A DNA stretch of 64,000 bases from Nocardia arthritidis. Its GTDB lineage: Bacteria; Actinomycetota; Actinomycetes; Mycobacteriales; Mycobacteriaceae. The stretch lies in contig NZ_CP046172.1 in NCBI RefSeq assembly GCF_011801145.1, positions 1,550,001 through 1,614,000 on the forward strand. Direction: 5' to 3'. Positions 8,106 through 16,768 of the stretch are shown here, in pieces. The notes below the pieces were generated by a model. That model saw only the letters and a list, made by a program, of their open reading frames with translations. It made no database searches and was not told the DNA's origin. Made by a program: the position numbers and the translations under genes. Numbering within the stretch: the first letter of the stretch is position 1; each line of letters begins with the position of its first letter.

Positions 8106-9308
8106 GTGACACCCCGCTCGTTCGATCCTTCAGCCATGCCCACCGTGACGATGGTCGGTGGCGGTCAGTTGGCGCGTATGACGCATCAGGCGGCGATAGC
8201 GCTGGGGCAGCGGCTGCGCGTGCTCGCCGAGAATCCGGACGATCCGGCCGCGCAGGTGAGCCCTGATGTGGTGCTCGGCAGTCACACGGATCTGACCGCG
8301 CTGCGCAAGGCCGCGGTCGGCTCGCACGCGCTGACCTTCGATCACGAGCATGTGCCCGCCGAACATCTAGCGGCGCTGGTCGCGGAGGGCGTCAATGTGC
8401 AGCCGCCGCCCGAGGCGCTGATCTACGCGCAGGACAAACTCGTGATGCGCACCAAGCTGGCCGAGCTCGGGCTGCCGGTGCCCGCGTTCGCCGCAGTGGC
8501 CGAGCCTGGCGACGCGGTGCGCTTCGGTGACGCGAACGGCTGGCCGATGGTGTTGAAGGCGGTGCGCGGCGGTTACGACGGACGCGGCGTCTGGATGCCC
8601 GAATCCGCCGCTGCCGCAACGGAAATCGTCACCGATCAGCTGGCGCGCGGGGTTCAGCTGCTCGCGGAGGCGAAAGTGCCGCTGCGGCGCGAACTTTCGG
8701 CGATGGTCGCGCGTTCGCCGTACGGGCAGGCGGCGGCCTGGCCGGTGGTGGAGACGGTGCAGCGCAACGGCCAGTGCGCGGTGGTGATCGCGCCCGCGCC
8801 CGATCTGTCGGACGAACTCGCAACCGGCGCAGAGGCTTTGGCGTTGAACCTGGCCGAGGGGCTCGGCGTCGTCGGCGCGATGGCGGTGGAGCTGTTCGAG
8901 ACCACCGATGGGCGGCTGCTGGTGAACGAGCTGGCCATGCGCCCGCACAACTCTGGGCACTGGGGGATGGACGGCGCCCGCACCGGGCAGTTCGAACAGC
9001 ACCTGCGCGCGGTGCTCGACTATCCGCTCGGCGATACCACGCCGCTGGCCCCGGTCACCGTGATGGCGAATATCCTTGGCGCGCAACAGGCTCCGGCGAT
9101 GTCGATAGACGAGCGGCTGCATCACCTGTTCGCCAGGATGCCGGAGGCGAAGGTGCACCTGTACGGCAAGGGCGAGCGCCCGGACCGCAAGATCGGGCAT
9201 ATCAACGTGCTCGGCGACGATGTCGCGGTGGTGCGGGAGAAGGCGGAGCGGGCGGCGCACTGGATGTCGCACGCGGTATGGACCGATGGATGGGATCCAC
9301 ATGACTGA
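8106..9308 (+). CDS. purK: 5-(carboxyamino)imidazole ribonucleotide synthase PurK
   Basis: An ATP-grasp enzyme that makes N5-CAIR from AIR, bicarbonate and ATP in purine synthesis. It has the N-terminal dinucleotide-like motif [21 protein letters not shown], the ATP-grasp segment [15 protein letters not shown], and the catalytic end [14 protein letters not shown]. About 400 aa from GTG 8106; ATG 8136 is an alternative ten codons later. It overlaps purE by 8 bp, so the two are translated as a unit. Synteny with Rv3276c–Rv3275c supports the call. Confidence 0.94.
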   Translation: MTPRSFDPSAMPTVTMVGGGQLARMTHQAAIALGQRLRVLAENPDDPAAQVSPDVVLGSHTDLTALRKAAVGSHALTFDHEHVPAEHLAALVAEGVNVQPPPEALIYAQDKLVMRTKLAELGLPVPAFAAVAEPGDAVRFGDANGWPMVLKAVRGGYDGRGVWMPESAAAATEIVTDQLARGVQLLAEAKVPLRRELSAMVARSPYGQAAAWPVVETVQRNGQCAVVIAPAPDLSDELATGAEALALNLAEGLGVVGAMAVELFETTDGRLLVNELAMRPHNSGHWGMDGARTGQFEQHLRAVLDYPLGDTTPLAPVTVMANILGAQQAPAMSIDERLHHLFARMPEAKVHLYGKGERPDRKIGHINVLGDDVAVVREKAERAAHWMSHAVWTDGWDPHD

Positions 9309-9804
9309 ACCGCAGGTCGGCCTGATCATGGGCAGCGACTCCGACTGGCCGACCATGGAGGCGGCGGCGGATGCGTTGGCGGAGTTCGGAATTCGCTTCG
9401 AGGTGGGGGTGGTTTCGGCGCACCGCACACCGCAGCGGATGCTCGACTACGCGCGGGCCGCCGCCGGCCGTGGCATCAAGGTGATCATCGCGGGCGCGGG
9501 CGGTGCCGCCCATCTGCCCGGCATGGTCGCCTCGGCGACCCCGCTGCCGGTGATCGGTGTCCCGGTGCCGCTGAAGTATCTCGACGGCATGGATTCGCTG
9601 CTGTCGATCGTGCAGATGCCCGCGGGCGTCCCGGTGGCGACGGTCTCGATCGGCGGCGCCCGCAACGCGGGCCTGCTCGCCGTCCGCATCCTGGCCGCCG
9701 CCGACGCGGACCTGCGCGCCCGGATGGAAGAGTTCCAGGCGGGTCTGGAACAACTGGTCCTGGAGAAGGACGACGCCCTCCGCCGCAAACTGCTGGGCTC
9801 GTAA
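9301..9804 (+). CDS. purE: 5-(carboxyamino)imidazole ribonucleotide mutase PurE (class I)
   Basis: A 167-aa class I PurE that converts N5-CAIR to CAIR, the step after PurK. Start ATG 9301 lies inside the purK stop region (8-bp overlap). The signature residues are all present: GSDSDWPTM at the phosphate-binding N-terminus, [13 protein letters not shown] with the catalytic histidine, and [15 protein letters not shown]. Length is typical. The adjacent purK shows that the organism uses the two-enzyme N5-CAIR route rather than class II PurE. Confidence 0.96.
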   Translation: MTEPQVGLIMGSDSDWPTMEAAADALAEFGIRFEVGVVSAHRTPQRMLDYARAAAGRGIKVIIAGAGGAAHLPGMVASATPLPVIGVPVPLKYLDGMDSLLSIVQMPAGVPVATVSIGGARNAGLLAVRILAAADADLRARMEEFQAGLEQLVLEKDDALRRKLLGS

Positions 9805-9849
9805 CCGTTGCCGCGCGGCAAGATTCCCGCCTCGGGCTACGGTGCACGG

Positions 9850-10515
9850 ATGACTCCCGAGGCCAGCGCTGACGCGGCCAGGTTCCGGTTGACCGTTGTC
9901 GATCAGGCGTTGCGGTTGTTCGCCGAGAAGGGGTATGAGGCGACGACCGTTGACGAGATCGCGGAGGCGGCCGGGATTTCGCGGCGCACCTTCTTCCGGC
10001 AGTTCCGGTCGAAGGAGGATGTGATCTTCGCCGACCACGAGTCGCAGCTGTCGCAGGCGGCGGCGTATCTGGCCGCGGCGCACGAGGATCCGTGGGAGGC
10101 GGTGTGCGCCGCGGTGGTTCAGGTCTTCGAGCGATTCACGCAGTGGCGCGAGATCGCGGCGCGGCGGTATCAGGTGGTGCGCCGGGTGCCCGCGCTGCGC
10201 GAGCGCGAGATCGTGACGGTGTTCCGGTACGAGCGGTTGTTCACCGACTATCTGCGCAGGCGGCTGCCCGATGTGCCGGATCTGGCGCGGGTGCAGTTCA
10301 CGGCCGCGGTCACCGCGACGCACAACTATTTGCTGCGGCGGATGGTGCGCGGGGAATCGGATGCGGGTGCGATGGATCTGCGGGCGGAACTGGCCGCGAT
10401 TCCGCGCGGGCCGGCGGCGCACTCGTCCGATGAGGTGGTCGTCGCGGTCTTTCCCAGGGATATGCCGCCGCGGCAGCTCGCCGAGCTGCTGAGCAGCAGG
10501 CTGGGTAATCTGTGA
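9850..10515 (+). CDS. TetR-family transcriptional regulator
   Basis: A 221-aa regulator with an N-terminal HTH: FAEKGYEATTVDEIAEAAG, then ISRRTFFRQFRSKEDVIFAD. The ligand-binding half has no diagnostic motif. ATG 9850 is chosen because a TACGGT −10-like box ends 6 nt before it; an in-frame extension upstream would begin inside the purE 3' flank. It lies between purE and fadE25 on the same strand, so it may control acyl-CoA dehydrogenase or fatty-acid genes, but this is inferred from position only. Confidence 0.85.
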   Translation: MTPEASADAARFRLTVVDQALRLFAEKGYEATTVDEIAEAAGISRRTFFRQFRSKEDVIFADHESQLSQAAAYLAAAHEDPWEAVCAAVVQVFERFTQWREIAARRYQVVRRVPALREREIVTVFRYERLFTDYLRRRLPDVPDLARVQFTAAVTATHNYLLRRMVRGESDAGAMDLRAELAAIPRGPAAHSSDEVVVAVFPRDMPPRQLAELLSSRLGNL

Positions 10516-10652
10516 GCTGAATCATCACCGCCCTGACACTCGGTGCCAATAAATAGGGCCAAGTAGGGACGTATACTCGGTCAGGATGTGGCACTGAGTG
10601 CCGATTAGCTGGACGGCAGCGATCACCACCGACGAACCCAGGAGCGTGCCCT

Positions 10653-11810
10653 ATGGCGGGAAATCCGGATTTCGACCTGTTCAAACTCGAGGACTTCCAC
10701 GAGGAACTGCGCGCGGCCATCCGCGGCCTGGCGGAGAAGGAAATCGCACCGCACGCCAAGGACGTCGACGGCAACTCCCGCTTCCCGGAGGAGGCGCTCA
10801 CCGCGCTCAACGCCGCGGGCTTCAACGCGGTGCACGTGCCCGAGGCATACGGCGGCCAGGGCGCCGACTCGGTCGCCACCTGCATCGTGATCGAGGAGGT
10901 CGCCCGGGTCTGCGGTTCGTCCTCGCTGATCCCGGCGGTCAACAAGCTCGGCACCATGGGCCTGATCCTCAACGGCTCCGAGGAGCTCAAGCAGAAGGTG
11001 CTGCCGGATATCGTCGAGGGGCAGATGGCCTCCTACGCGCTGTCCGAGCGCGAGGCCGGCTCCGATGCGGCCAGCATGCGCACCCGGGCCAAGCAGGAGG
11101 GTGACGACTGGATCATCAACGGCTCCAAGTGCTGGATCACCAACGGCGGCAAGTCTTCCTGGTACACCGTCATGGCCGTGACCGATGCGGACAAGGGCGC
11201 CAACGGTATTTCGGCGTTCCTGGTCCACAAGGACGACGAGGGCTTCGTGGTCGGCCCGCTGGAACACAAGCTCGGCATCAAGGGATCGCCAACGGCCGAA
11301 CTGTATTTCGAGAACTGCCGGGTGCCGGGTGACCGGATCATCGGCGAGCCGGGCACCGGTTTCAAGACCGCGCTGCAGACCCTGGACCACACCCGCCCGA
11401 CCATCGGCGCGCAGGCGGTCGGCCTGGCGCAGGGCGCGCTGGACGCGGCCATCGCATATACCAAGGACCGCAAGCAGTTCGGCAAGTCCATCGCCGACTT
11501 CCAGAACACCCAGTTCATGCTCGCCGATATGGCGATGAAGGTCGAGGCCGCCCGCCTGATGGTGTACACCTCGGCCGCGCGCGCCGAGCGTGGTGAAAAG
11601 AACCTCGGCTTCATCTCCGCTGCCGCAAAGTGTTTCGCCTCCGACGTGGCCATGGAGGTCACCACCAACGCGGTGCAGCTGTTCGGCGGCGCGGGCTACA
11701 CCACCGACTTCCCGGTGGAGCGGATGATGCGCGACGCCAAGATCACCCAGATCTACGAGGGCACCAACCAGATCCAGCGCGTGGTGATGTCGCGGGCGCT
11801 GCTGCGCTGA
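10653..11810 (+). CDS. fadE25: Acyl-CoA dehydrogenase FadE25
   Basis: A 385-aa FAD-dependent acyl-CoA dehydrogenase performing the first step of beta-oxidation. Motifs: YALSEREAGSDAASM and WITNGGKS for flavin/substrate binding, RKQFGKSIADFQ, and the C-terminal QIYEGTNQIQRVVMSRALLR with the catalytic base E369. A GGAG ribosome site precedes ATG 10653. The last 24 codons lie in a 72-bp sequence duplicated at 23387–23458: the gene's 3' end is the attachment site of the integrated element and stays functional because the element carries an identical copy. Its natural terminator now lies beyond the element at 23497. Confidence 0.95.
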   Translation: MAGNPDFDLFKLEDFHEELRAAIRGLAEKEIAPHAKDVDGNSRFPEEALTALNAAGFNAVHVPEAYGGQGADSVATCIVIEEVARVCGSSSLIPAVNKLGTMGLILNGSEELKQKVLPDIVEGQMASYALSEREAGSDAASMRTRAKQEGDDWIINGSKCWITNGGKSSWYTVMAVTDADKGANGISAFLVHKDDEGFVVGPLEHKLGIKGSPTAELYFENCRVPGDRIIGEPGTGFKTALQTLDHTRPTIGAQAVGLAQGALDAAIAYTKDRKQFGKSIADFQNTQFMLADMAMKVEAARLMVYTSAARAERGEKNLGFISAAAKCFASDVAMEVTTNAVQLFGGAGYTTDFPVERMMRDAKITQIYEGTNQIQRVVMSRALLR

Positions 11811-11811
11811 G
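11740..11811 (+). other. Left attachment site (core overlaps fadE25 3' end)
   Basis: A 72-bp core identical to 23387–23458. It starts at the second base of fadE25 codon 363 and ends one base after the TGA, so it encodes the catalytic-glutamate motif YEGTNQIQR. The int stop codon begins two bases beyond it. Confidence 0.92.
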
Positions 11812-11812
11812 G

Positions 11813-13120
11813 TCAAGCGCTGTTTTTCTCGATCGGAGGATGTTCGGGCACCGCTTGTTGGCTCTCGTCAGGCCGTCTCCAGGCCGTCAGGGACTCAGGC
11901 CGTCGCTCGAACATCCTCTGAATCGCCGCACGGGCACGTTGGTAGCTGGACGGGACCAGGTGCGTATAAGTGCGCAGCGTGAACCCCGGATCCCAGTGAC
12001 CGAGATATTCGGCGAGTTCCTTGATCGAGCAGCCGTCCGCGAGCAGACGCGACGCGAACAGGTGCCGCAGTGCGTGCATGCCGTCGGCGCGCTTACGGTA
12101 CTCCAACCCTGCGGTACGAAATGCTTTCTGCCACACGACTTTTGTGAACAGATCCCCGGTATAGACACGGCCATTCTCACCGGTTATCAACAGCAGAACC
12201 GTCACCGATTCACCGTCAGGCTTCCCCCATGGCAGCGTCACCGGGACCGCCGGATACGCGTTCCCGTGGCCATCGATCGAATCCAAGAGATCATCGGCTA
12301 CGGGCACCTCGCGAGTCTTGCCGCCCTTCGGAAGCGCGAACATCATGATGCCCTTTACGGTCTTGATCTGCCGTTCAACCCTGATCACTTTCCTCTCGCG
12401 GTCAACATCATCGGGGGAGAAACCCAAAATCTCGCCCTGGCGAAGTCCAGCGCCACTACCGAGTTCGGCGGCAATCTGAAACCGATGACCGAGCCCAGTC
12501 ATCACCATGTGTAGCCGATCCTCGTGCCACACAACGATTTTCGGGCTGTTCGATGTCGGCCGCCGAATAGTCTTTGCCTTGCAAGGGTTCTGGCGAATTA
12601 CTCGATCCTCGACCGCAGCCTCACACACCGACGACACGATCGTGAACAACGCGGTCTTGTAGTTATCCGACAGACCCTGTTCGTCCAGCCAGCCAAGCCA
12701 ATCACGAATGGTCGACGGCTTCTCAATCTTCTTGAACGTCAGATCACCCAGCTTCGGATAAATCTGACGTTCGAGACGACTACGGAGGATCTCCCGAGTG
12801 GCTGGGTCCGGCGACTGACCCTTGTACCAGTTCTCGGCCTGTTGCCGAAACTTCTTGGTCGCCGCGCGCGGATCGACGTACTTGCCTTCGCGCTTGTCGG
12901 ATTCGACCTCAATGAGGAAGTTGTCAGCCTTCTTCTTCTCGCGGTCCCCGAACGACTTCGAACGCTCAACGCCATCCGGATCGATATAGCGAACCCGGTA
13001 GCGCAAACCACGGCCGTACAGCTCGGTCTTCTCCATCACCGGTTTACCGCGACCGTTGACGATAACCTTGCCATCCTCATCACGCTTCGGACGCCACCAC
13101 CGGTCATCGATGTGCGCCAT
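11813..13120 (-). CDS. int: Tyrosine site-specific integrase of the AICE
   Basis: A 435-aa tyrosine recombinase. An N-terminal SAM-like core-binding region (about 85–190) precedes the catalytic domain. The catalytic set is R227 (GLRQGE), H349 and R352 (HALR), H375 (LGHWDP) and the nucleophile Y385 (RTYTHL). It integrates and, with Xis, excises the element at the fadE25 core. Start ATG 13120 overlaps the xis stop as TGATG, so translation is coupled. The gene ends two bases from the attachment core, the usual AICE arrangement. The C-terminal ~40 residues are charged and also contain the three arm-like repeats in DNA. Confidence 0.95.
   Translation of the reverse strand: MAHIDDRWWRPKRDEDGKVIVNGRGKPVMEKTELYGRGLRYRVRYIDPDGVERSKSFGDREKKKADNFLIEVESDKREGKYVDPRAATKKFRQQAENWYKGQSPDPATREILRSRLERQIYPKLGDLTFKKIEKPSTIRDWLGWLDEQGLSDNYKTALFTIVSSVCEAAVEDRVIRQNPCKAKTIRRPTSNSPKIVVWHEDRLHMVMTGLGHRFQIAAELGSGAGLRQGEILGFSPDDVDRERKVIRVERQIKTVKGIMMFALPKGGKTREVPVADDLLDSIDGHGNAYPAVPVTLPWGKPDGESVTVLLLITGENGRVYTGDLFTKVVWQKAFRTAGLEYRKRADGMHALRHLFASRLLADGCSIKELAEYLGHWDPGFTLRTYTHLVPSSYQRARAAIQRMFERRPESLTAWRRPDESQQAVPEHPPIEKNSA
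11869..11904 (+). promoter_or_regulatory. Putative integrase/Xis arm sites, left end
   Basis: Three copies of CAGGCCGTC at 11869–11877, 11880–11888 and 11896–11904. The first two are 11 bp apart, about one helical turn. The same pair, CAGGCCGTCTnCAGGCCGTC, recurs at 23263–23282 near the right end. These sites lie within the int 3' coding region, 57 bp from the core. Confidence 0.6.
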
Positions 13121-13308
13121 CAGGCAGCCTCATCGGCTTGATCAGCCCACGCGCGCACCTTGACCGGGTTGTACCGCAGGTGACGCCCCATCTTCCGAAC
13201 CGGTGGTCCCTCACCCAACCACTTCCACTGGTAGAGCGTTTTCACCGGCACGCCGAGGAAGTACGAGACTTCCTCCACAGTCCACAGTCGATCATCCGGT
13301 AGTTCCAT
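13120..13308 (-). CDS. xis: Excisionase (HTH_17/MerR-like), Xis
   Basis: A 62-aa DNA-binding protein of the AlpA/Xis type. The single winged-HTH reads LWTVEEVSYFLGVPVKTLYQ followed by a RKMGRHLRYNP wing. ATG 13308 has a strong GGGGAGG ribosome site; upstream in-frame codons overlap rep and are not used. It is translated between rep and int, with a TGATG overlap into int. It should bend the att region and steer the integrase toward excision. Confidence 0.9.
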   Translation of the reverse strand: MELPDDRLWTVEEVSYFLGVPVKTLYQWKWLGEGPPVRKMGRHLRYNPVKVRAWADQADEAA

Positions 13309-13316
13309 TGCCTCCC

Positions 13317-15002
13317 CTATGCCGCTTTCTCTATTGCCGAATGTTCTTGTGTCCCTGGTGGACTGGCCGCGAGTAGCGCGTTGAGGTATTCGGCGCGGTC
13401 GCGTGTTCGTTGAGCGATGGCGGCCGTGATCAGGTGTTCGCGAGGCGGGCAATGCTGGTCTCCGGGTTCGACCGGCGTGATCCGCAGGTGTGTGGTGTCG
13501 GGTTTGCTGATGCCGACCGCTGCGAGGAGTTGCCGAACGAATTCGGTGCGGTCGGCGCGATGGTCGGGCAGGGTCTTGCCGGTCCAGCGGCGCGAGACCA
13601 GCACGCGACGACCGGGCAGGCCGAGGGTGTCTCGGCGGTGTGCCTTACCGCGGCAGCGACCCGGGATCGTTTTCGCGGTCGCGCCTTTGGGGACGATGCC
13701 GTAGCGCAGCCACACCCCGCAGCGGGGCGAACACGGCGTGTGGCACAGTTCGGCGTGTAGCCGGTCGTAGTGTTCGGCGGCGCGAACCGATTGCGGTTCA
13801 ACGATTTCCGCGATCGACTTGGTCAGGTATTTGGTGACGTAGCGGATGGCCTTGTCGGCCTGCTCGCCAGCGATGACGCCCCGGATGTGGCGGGGATCGA
13901 TCTGGACGCCGAAGCGGACCTCATGTGCGGGTTCCAGGACGTCGACCGCGTCCATGGCATCGAGGGCGGCGTCCCAGCCGGTCAACGGGCGGTGCGTGCG
14001 GGGATCGACGAACGTGCCCACTTTCTCGTCCCAGACCGGCATGTTGGCGCTGGTGTAGACCTCGTGGTCGAAGTGTGGCCACCACACTTGGTGGTAGGTG
14101 GCTTCGGTGACCTTGACGACCAGTTCCCGGGGCAGATCGGTGCGGATCAGCACATGCAGGTGCGGGGCGCCGCGACGCTGCGGTTCGACCACCGCGAAGT
14201 ACTGGAGATCACGGCCGACCGCGCGGCGCATGTTCTGAATCCACCGGTCGAACAATCGGCCGACGTGAACGATGTCGCGGGCGGCACGGGTGTAGTCGTA
14301 GTCCTGCGGTCGGCACGGTGAACCGTCCGAACACACCTTGCCGTCAGCGTCGCGGGCGCCATCGCGGTTGATCCGCCCGTAGGACGGCATGGTCAAGGTG
14401 ATCAACATGCCGGGACGGTGGCCGCCCGCATAGGCGTCGCGGATCGTGTTGCGTGACACCGTCTTTCGTGGCAGGTCCGGAACATCCTGGCGACGGCGCG
14501 TCGAACGGGTCCGGCGCTTGCGCGGTCGAGGTTCCAGCGGCGGCAACGGACCGCGCACCCCGGTCTCGCGCAATTCAGCGTCGATGTCCTGAATCACCTC
14601 GACGAAACCGGCGGCGAGTTCTTCGTCCCCGGCTGCCGTGGCCTTGTGGTAGCCGTCGACGAGATCGGCTCGGGCGGTGAGCAATTCACGTTGCCACTCA
14701 GACGGTTCCCGCTTCTCCTGCACCGGTTCGTGATCGAGATGCCAGCCCTCGCGGCATTGGGTCATCCGCACGTAGCGGGCTTGCGCGGCGCACGCCGGGC
14801 ACACCGAGGCGATCGTGGACTTGCACGGCGTCGCGATGTAGGACACGGTCCAGGTTTTCGGGTCTTCCACCCGCATCGGGACCGGCCGCTTGCACACCCC
14901 GAACTTCTCGGCCGTAGTTTGGGCGATCTCCAGGAACGACGGCTTGGCGCGACGGTCGGCCGCCGTCTCCCGAACAGGCTTGCCGCTCTGCGGGTCGGTC
15001 AC
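13317..15002 (-). CDS. repSA: Replication initiator protein (RepSA/RepAM-type, HUH endonuclease-like)
   Basis: A 561-aa protein from GTG 15002, preceded by GGGAGG at 6 nt. An N-terminal zinc-ribbon-like stretch carries CPACAAQARYVRMTQC. The central HUH-type motif is RRGAPHLHVLIR (about residue 280), and the tyrosine/lysine motif RYVTKYLTKS lies near 390. These match rolling-circle initiators of actinobacterial integrative elements, which nick a double-strand origin to replicate the excised circle. The gene overlaps the upstream 120-aa gene as GTGA. It ends 8 bp before xis. Confidence 0.88.
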   Translation of the reverse strand: MTDPQSGKPVRETAADRRAKPSFLEIAQTTAEKFGVCKRPVPMRVEDPKTWTVSYIATPCKSTIASVCPACAAQARYVRMTQCREGWHLDHEPVQEKREPSEWQRELLTARADLVDGYHKATAAGDEELAAGFVEVIQDIDAELRETGVRGPLPPLEPRPRKRRTRSTRRRQDVPDLPRKTVSRNTIRDAYAGGHRPGMLITLTMPSYGRINRDGARDADGKVCSDGSPCRPQDYDYTRAARDIVHVGRLFDRWIQNMRRAVGRDLQYFAVVEPQRRGAPHLHVLIRTDLPRELVVKVTEATYHQVWWPHFDHEVYTSANMPVWDEKVGTFVDPRTHRPLTGWDAALDAMDAVDVLEPAHEVRFGVQIDPRHIRGVIAGEQADKAIRYVTKYLTKSIAEIVEPQSVRAAEHYDRLHAELCHTPCSPRCGVWLRYGIVPKGATAKTIPGRCRGKAHRRDTLGLPGRRVLVSRRWTGKTLPDHRADRTEFVRQLLAAVGISKPDTTHLRITPVEPGDQHCPPREHLITAAIAQRTRDRAEYLNALLAASPPGTQEHSAIEKAA

Positions 15003-15361
15003 GCGGTACCTCCCTCGGTGAACGGATCTGGTTGGTAGAACAGCAGTTCCACCGTTGCCGGGCCGACGAGCGTTGCGTGGCAGCGGGTTGCGCCGAACGC
15101 TGCCGCGAGTCGGGTGGTGCGGTTTTCCCAGTCGGCGGGGCACTGGCCCGGCAGCATGCCGACGAGCACGCGGTCGATGCCGTCGCCGATCTCAATGCGC
15201 AGCCGGGGTGGGATCATGCGGGTCTCGGCCGGGCCGATGGTGAGGTGGCAGGTGGTGAGCTGGCGGGTCCAGCGGCGGCCGTAGCGCCACCACCCGATCA
15301 GCCGGGTACGCGGCCAGCGGGTCAGCCACTGGTCGGCGGTGGTGGTGGTCGAGGTGTTCAC
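14999..15361 (-). CDS. 120-aa protein resembling the pre-ATPase region of TraB/FtsK transfer proteins
   Basis: A small protein with RWPRTRLIGWWRYGRRW near the N-terminus and GDGIDRVLVGMLPGQCPADW, then LAAAFGATRCHA. This pattern of a basic WWRYGRRW segment and a GQCPADW…LAAAFG domain is what I know from the region just before the ATPase domain of many actinobacterial TraB/FtsK transfer proteins. Here it stands alone. The actual TraB at 16765–18036 has its own version (LMLAGQRRKDW…IANILGVPKV). It may be a split-off or duplicated regulatory domain. ATGA overlap with the methylase upstream and GTGA overlap with rep downstream. Confidence 0.6.
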   Translation of the reverse strand: MNTSTTTTADQWLTRWPRTRLIGWWRYGRRWTRQLTTCHLTIGPAETRMIPPRLRIEIGDGIDRVLVGMLPGQCPADWENRTTRLAAAFGATRCHATLVGPATVELLFYQPDPFTEGGTA

Positions 15362-16053
15362 GCGGCCCTCTCCATGGTGGTGTCGAAGAGGGTGAGTTGT
15401 TCACCGGTCGGGTCGGTGAGGTGTGTAAGTAGTTGCTGGCCAATGTGTTCGGTGTAGGCGGGTGGGATCGCTTGGCACAGTTCGTCACCGGTCATCCAGT
15501 CGATGCCCATCGCGGCCGGACCGACGTAGCGGCCCACGTCCCCGGTGACCGAGATGTTCCAGCCCTGCGCCCAGCGTTCCCGACGCCGTCGTGTCGCGGT
15601 CGGCACATCATGCCGTGGATGCGTCGGCGCCCGTAACGGAACACGGGACTCGAAACGGCGATGCCGATAGGTGCGTAGCCCGAACATGGCGCCGCACAAG
15701 GTGATCGACCGCGTCCGTGCCAGCGGGGCGGACATGACGTTCTCGATGACGTAGGGGCGTCCGGAGATGTCGAGCGAGACCCGGACCGCGGCGATCAGGT
15801 CCGGGTATGTCCGGTCCGGGGAAAGCGCGCGCAGCGGGCTGTACGCCTGACAGGGTGGGGAGGCGTGTACCGCGTCGAACTCGTGACCGTGTTCGGTGAG
15901 GAATTCGATCGCGTCGGCGCGGTGGAACTCGAAGGGGTAGTTCGGTTGTGGCTCGATATCGACGCCAACGACATCGAATCCCGCGGCGTGGTAGCCCATC
16001 GCGGCGCCACCAGCCTTGCAGCATAAGTCGAGCAGTCGCGGCCTGCGGCTCAT
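15358..16053 (-). CDS. C5-cytosine DNA methyltransferase-like protein
   Basis: A 231-aa SAM-dependent methylase. It has a DLCCKAGGAAMGY SAM-binding loop, VVGVDIEPQPNYPF, the catalytic ASPPCQAYSPL with the PCQ cysteine, and IENVMSAPL, the ENV motif of C5-methylases. It lacks a large target-recognition region, like the short methylases of actinophages. The likely role is modification of the element's DNA to avoid host restriction; no cognate nuclease is nearby. ATG 16053 overlaps the upstream gene's stop as TGATG (GTG 16056 is also possible), and the stop overlaps the next start as ATGA. Confidence 0.75.
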   Translation of the reverse strand: MSRRPRLLDLCCKAGGAAMGYHAAGFDVVGVDIEPQPNYPFEFHRADAIEFLTEHGHEFDAVHASPPCQAYSPLRALSPDRTYPDLIAAVRVSLDISGRPYVIENVMSAPLARTRSITLCGAMFGLRTYRHRRFESRVPLRAPTHPRHDVPTATRRRRERWAQGWNISVTGDVGRYVGPAAMGIDWMTGDELCQAIPPAYTEHIGQQLLTHLTDPTGEQLTLFDTTMERAA

Positions 16054-16436
16054 CACTTCCTCCGAACCGGTGTCTCGAACAACGCCAACTGGTTGTCATC
16101 GGCGCGTTTACGGCGCGGGCGGGGCTTGGTCGCCGCGGCGGCCACGATCGGGTTGATCCGCCGCGCCGGGGCGGCCGGGCGGGCGACCTTGAGGCGGGCG
16201 TCGGTGTCGACGAGGCGGGAGAATCGGGAGTTGGGTGGTTGCGGCACCAGCTCCCAGCCCTCCGGGGTGTGCCGGGCCGAATCGGCCGGCGTGTGCCGAG
16301 CCTGCGCCAGCTGGAAGGCGCCACCGCGGATCGGCCGGTCGTTGATCTCATACAGCAGGTCACCGGGGCGGACCTGGTTCGGTGCGATCAGATAGAAGTG
16401 CAGCGTCTCCACCGGCTGCGCGGGATCGGTGGTCAT
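16053..16436 (-). CDS. Hypothetical AICE protein (127 aa)
   Basis: Not recognised. From ATG 16436 the product begins MTTDPAQPVETLHFYLIAPN, followed by QVRPGDLLYEINDRPI, a beta-strand-rich stretch that could be a small fold binding ligand or nucleic acid. The C-terminal half is basic and Ala/Pro/Arg-rich (KPRPRRKRADDNQ), consistent with nucleic-acid contact. It overlaps the zinc-ribbon gene upstream (ATGA) and the methylase downstream (TGATG), so it is translated as part of the transfer/replication operon. Confidence 0.65.
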   Translation of the reverse strand: MTTDPAQPVETLHFYLIAPNQVRPGDLLYEINDRPIRGGAFQLAQARHTPADSARHTPEGWELVPQPPNSRFSRLVDTDARLKVARPAAPARRINPIVAAAATKPRPRRKRADDNQLALFETPVRRK

Positions 16437-16768
16437 GGTTGGGTTTCCACCTCGTAGATCCCGCAGTGTTCGCAGTGGCGCCGCGACAGGGAATGGCGGA
16501 CGCCGTCGCGGAACCAATGCGTCCACGACCAGCCCGACCATTCGTGACCGTTCGCGGCGCAGTGCGCGGCGGCGAGGCAGCCGTCGCAGGTGAGCGTCGC
16601 GCCGTCGAATTCCCAACCCGTGGACAGGGTTTCGTCAGCGAAGTAGGCGGCGGCTTCCTCGGCGGTGCGGAACAGCGCGGGACCGATCTCACCATCGGCG
16701 GGATACGGGTCGCCGCAGCCGTGGCAGTAGGCCACGATGAATGTCTCGGCCACGAATCCGGTCTTCAT
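16433..16768 (-). CDS. Zinc-ribbon-like hypothetical protein (111 aa)
   Basis: Not assigned to a family. Three CxxC pairs are spread through the chain: YCHGCGDPYP, TCDGCLAAAHC and HCEHCGIYE. This indicates one or two zinc sites. The tryptophan-rich centre GHEWSGWSWTHWF is unusual. ATG 16768 overlaps the TraB stop (ATGA), and its own stop overlaps the next start. Small Cys-rich proteins are common in actinobacterial mobile elements, often of unknown role. Confidence 0.65.
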   Translation of the reverse strand: MKTGFVAETFIVAYCHGCGDPYPADGEIGPALFRTAEEAAAYFADETLSTGWEFDGATLTCDGCLAAAHCAANGHEWSGWSWTHWFRDGVRHSLSRRHCEHCGIYEVETQP

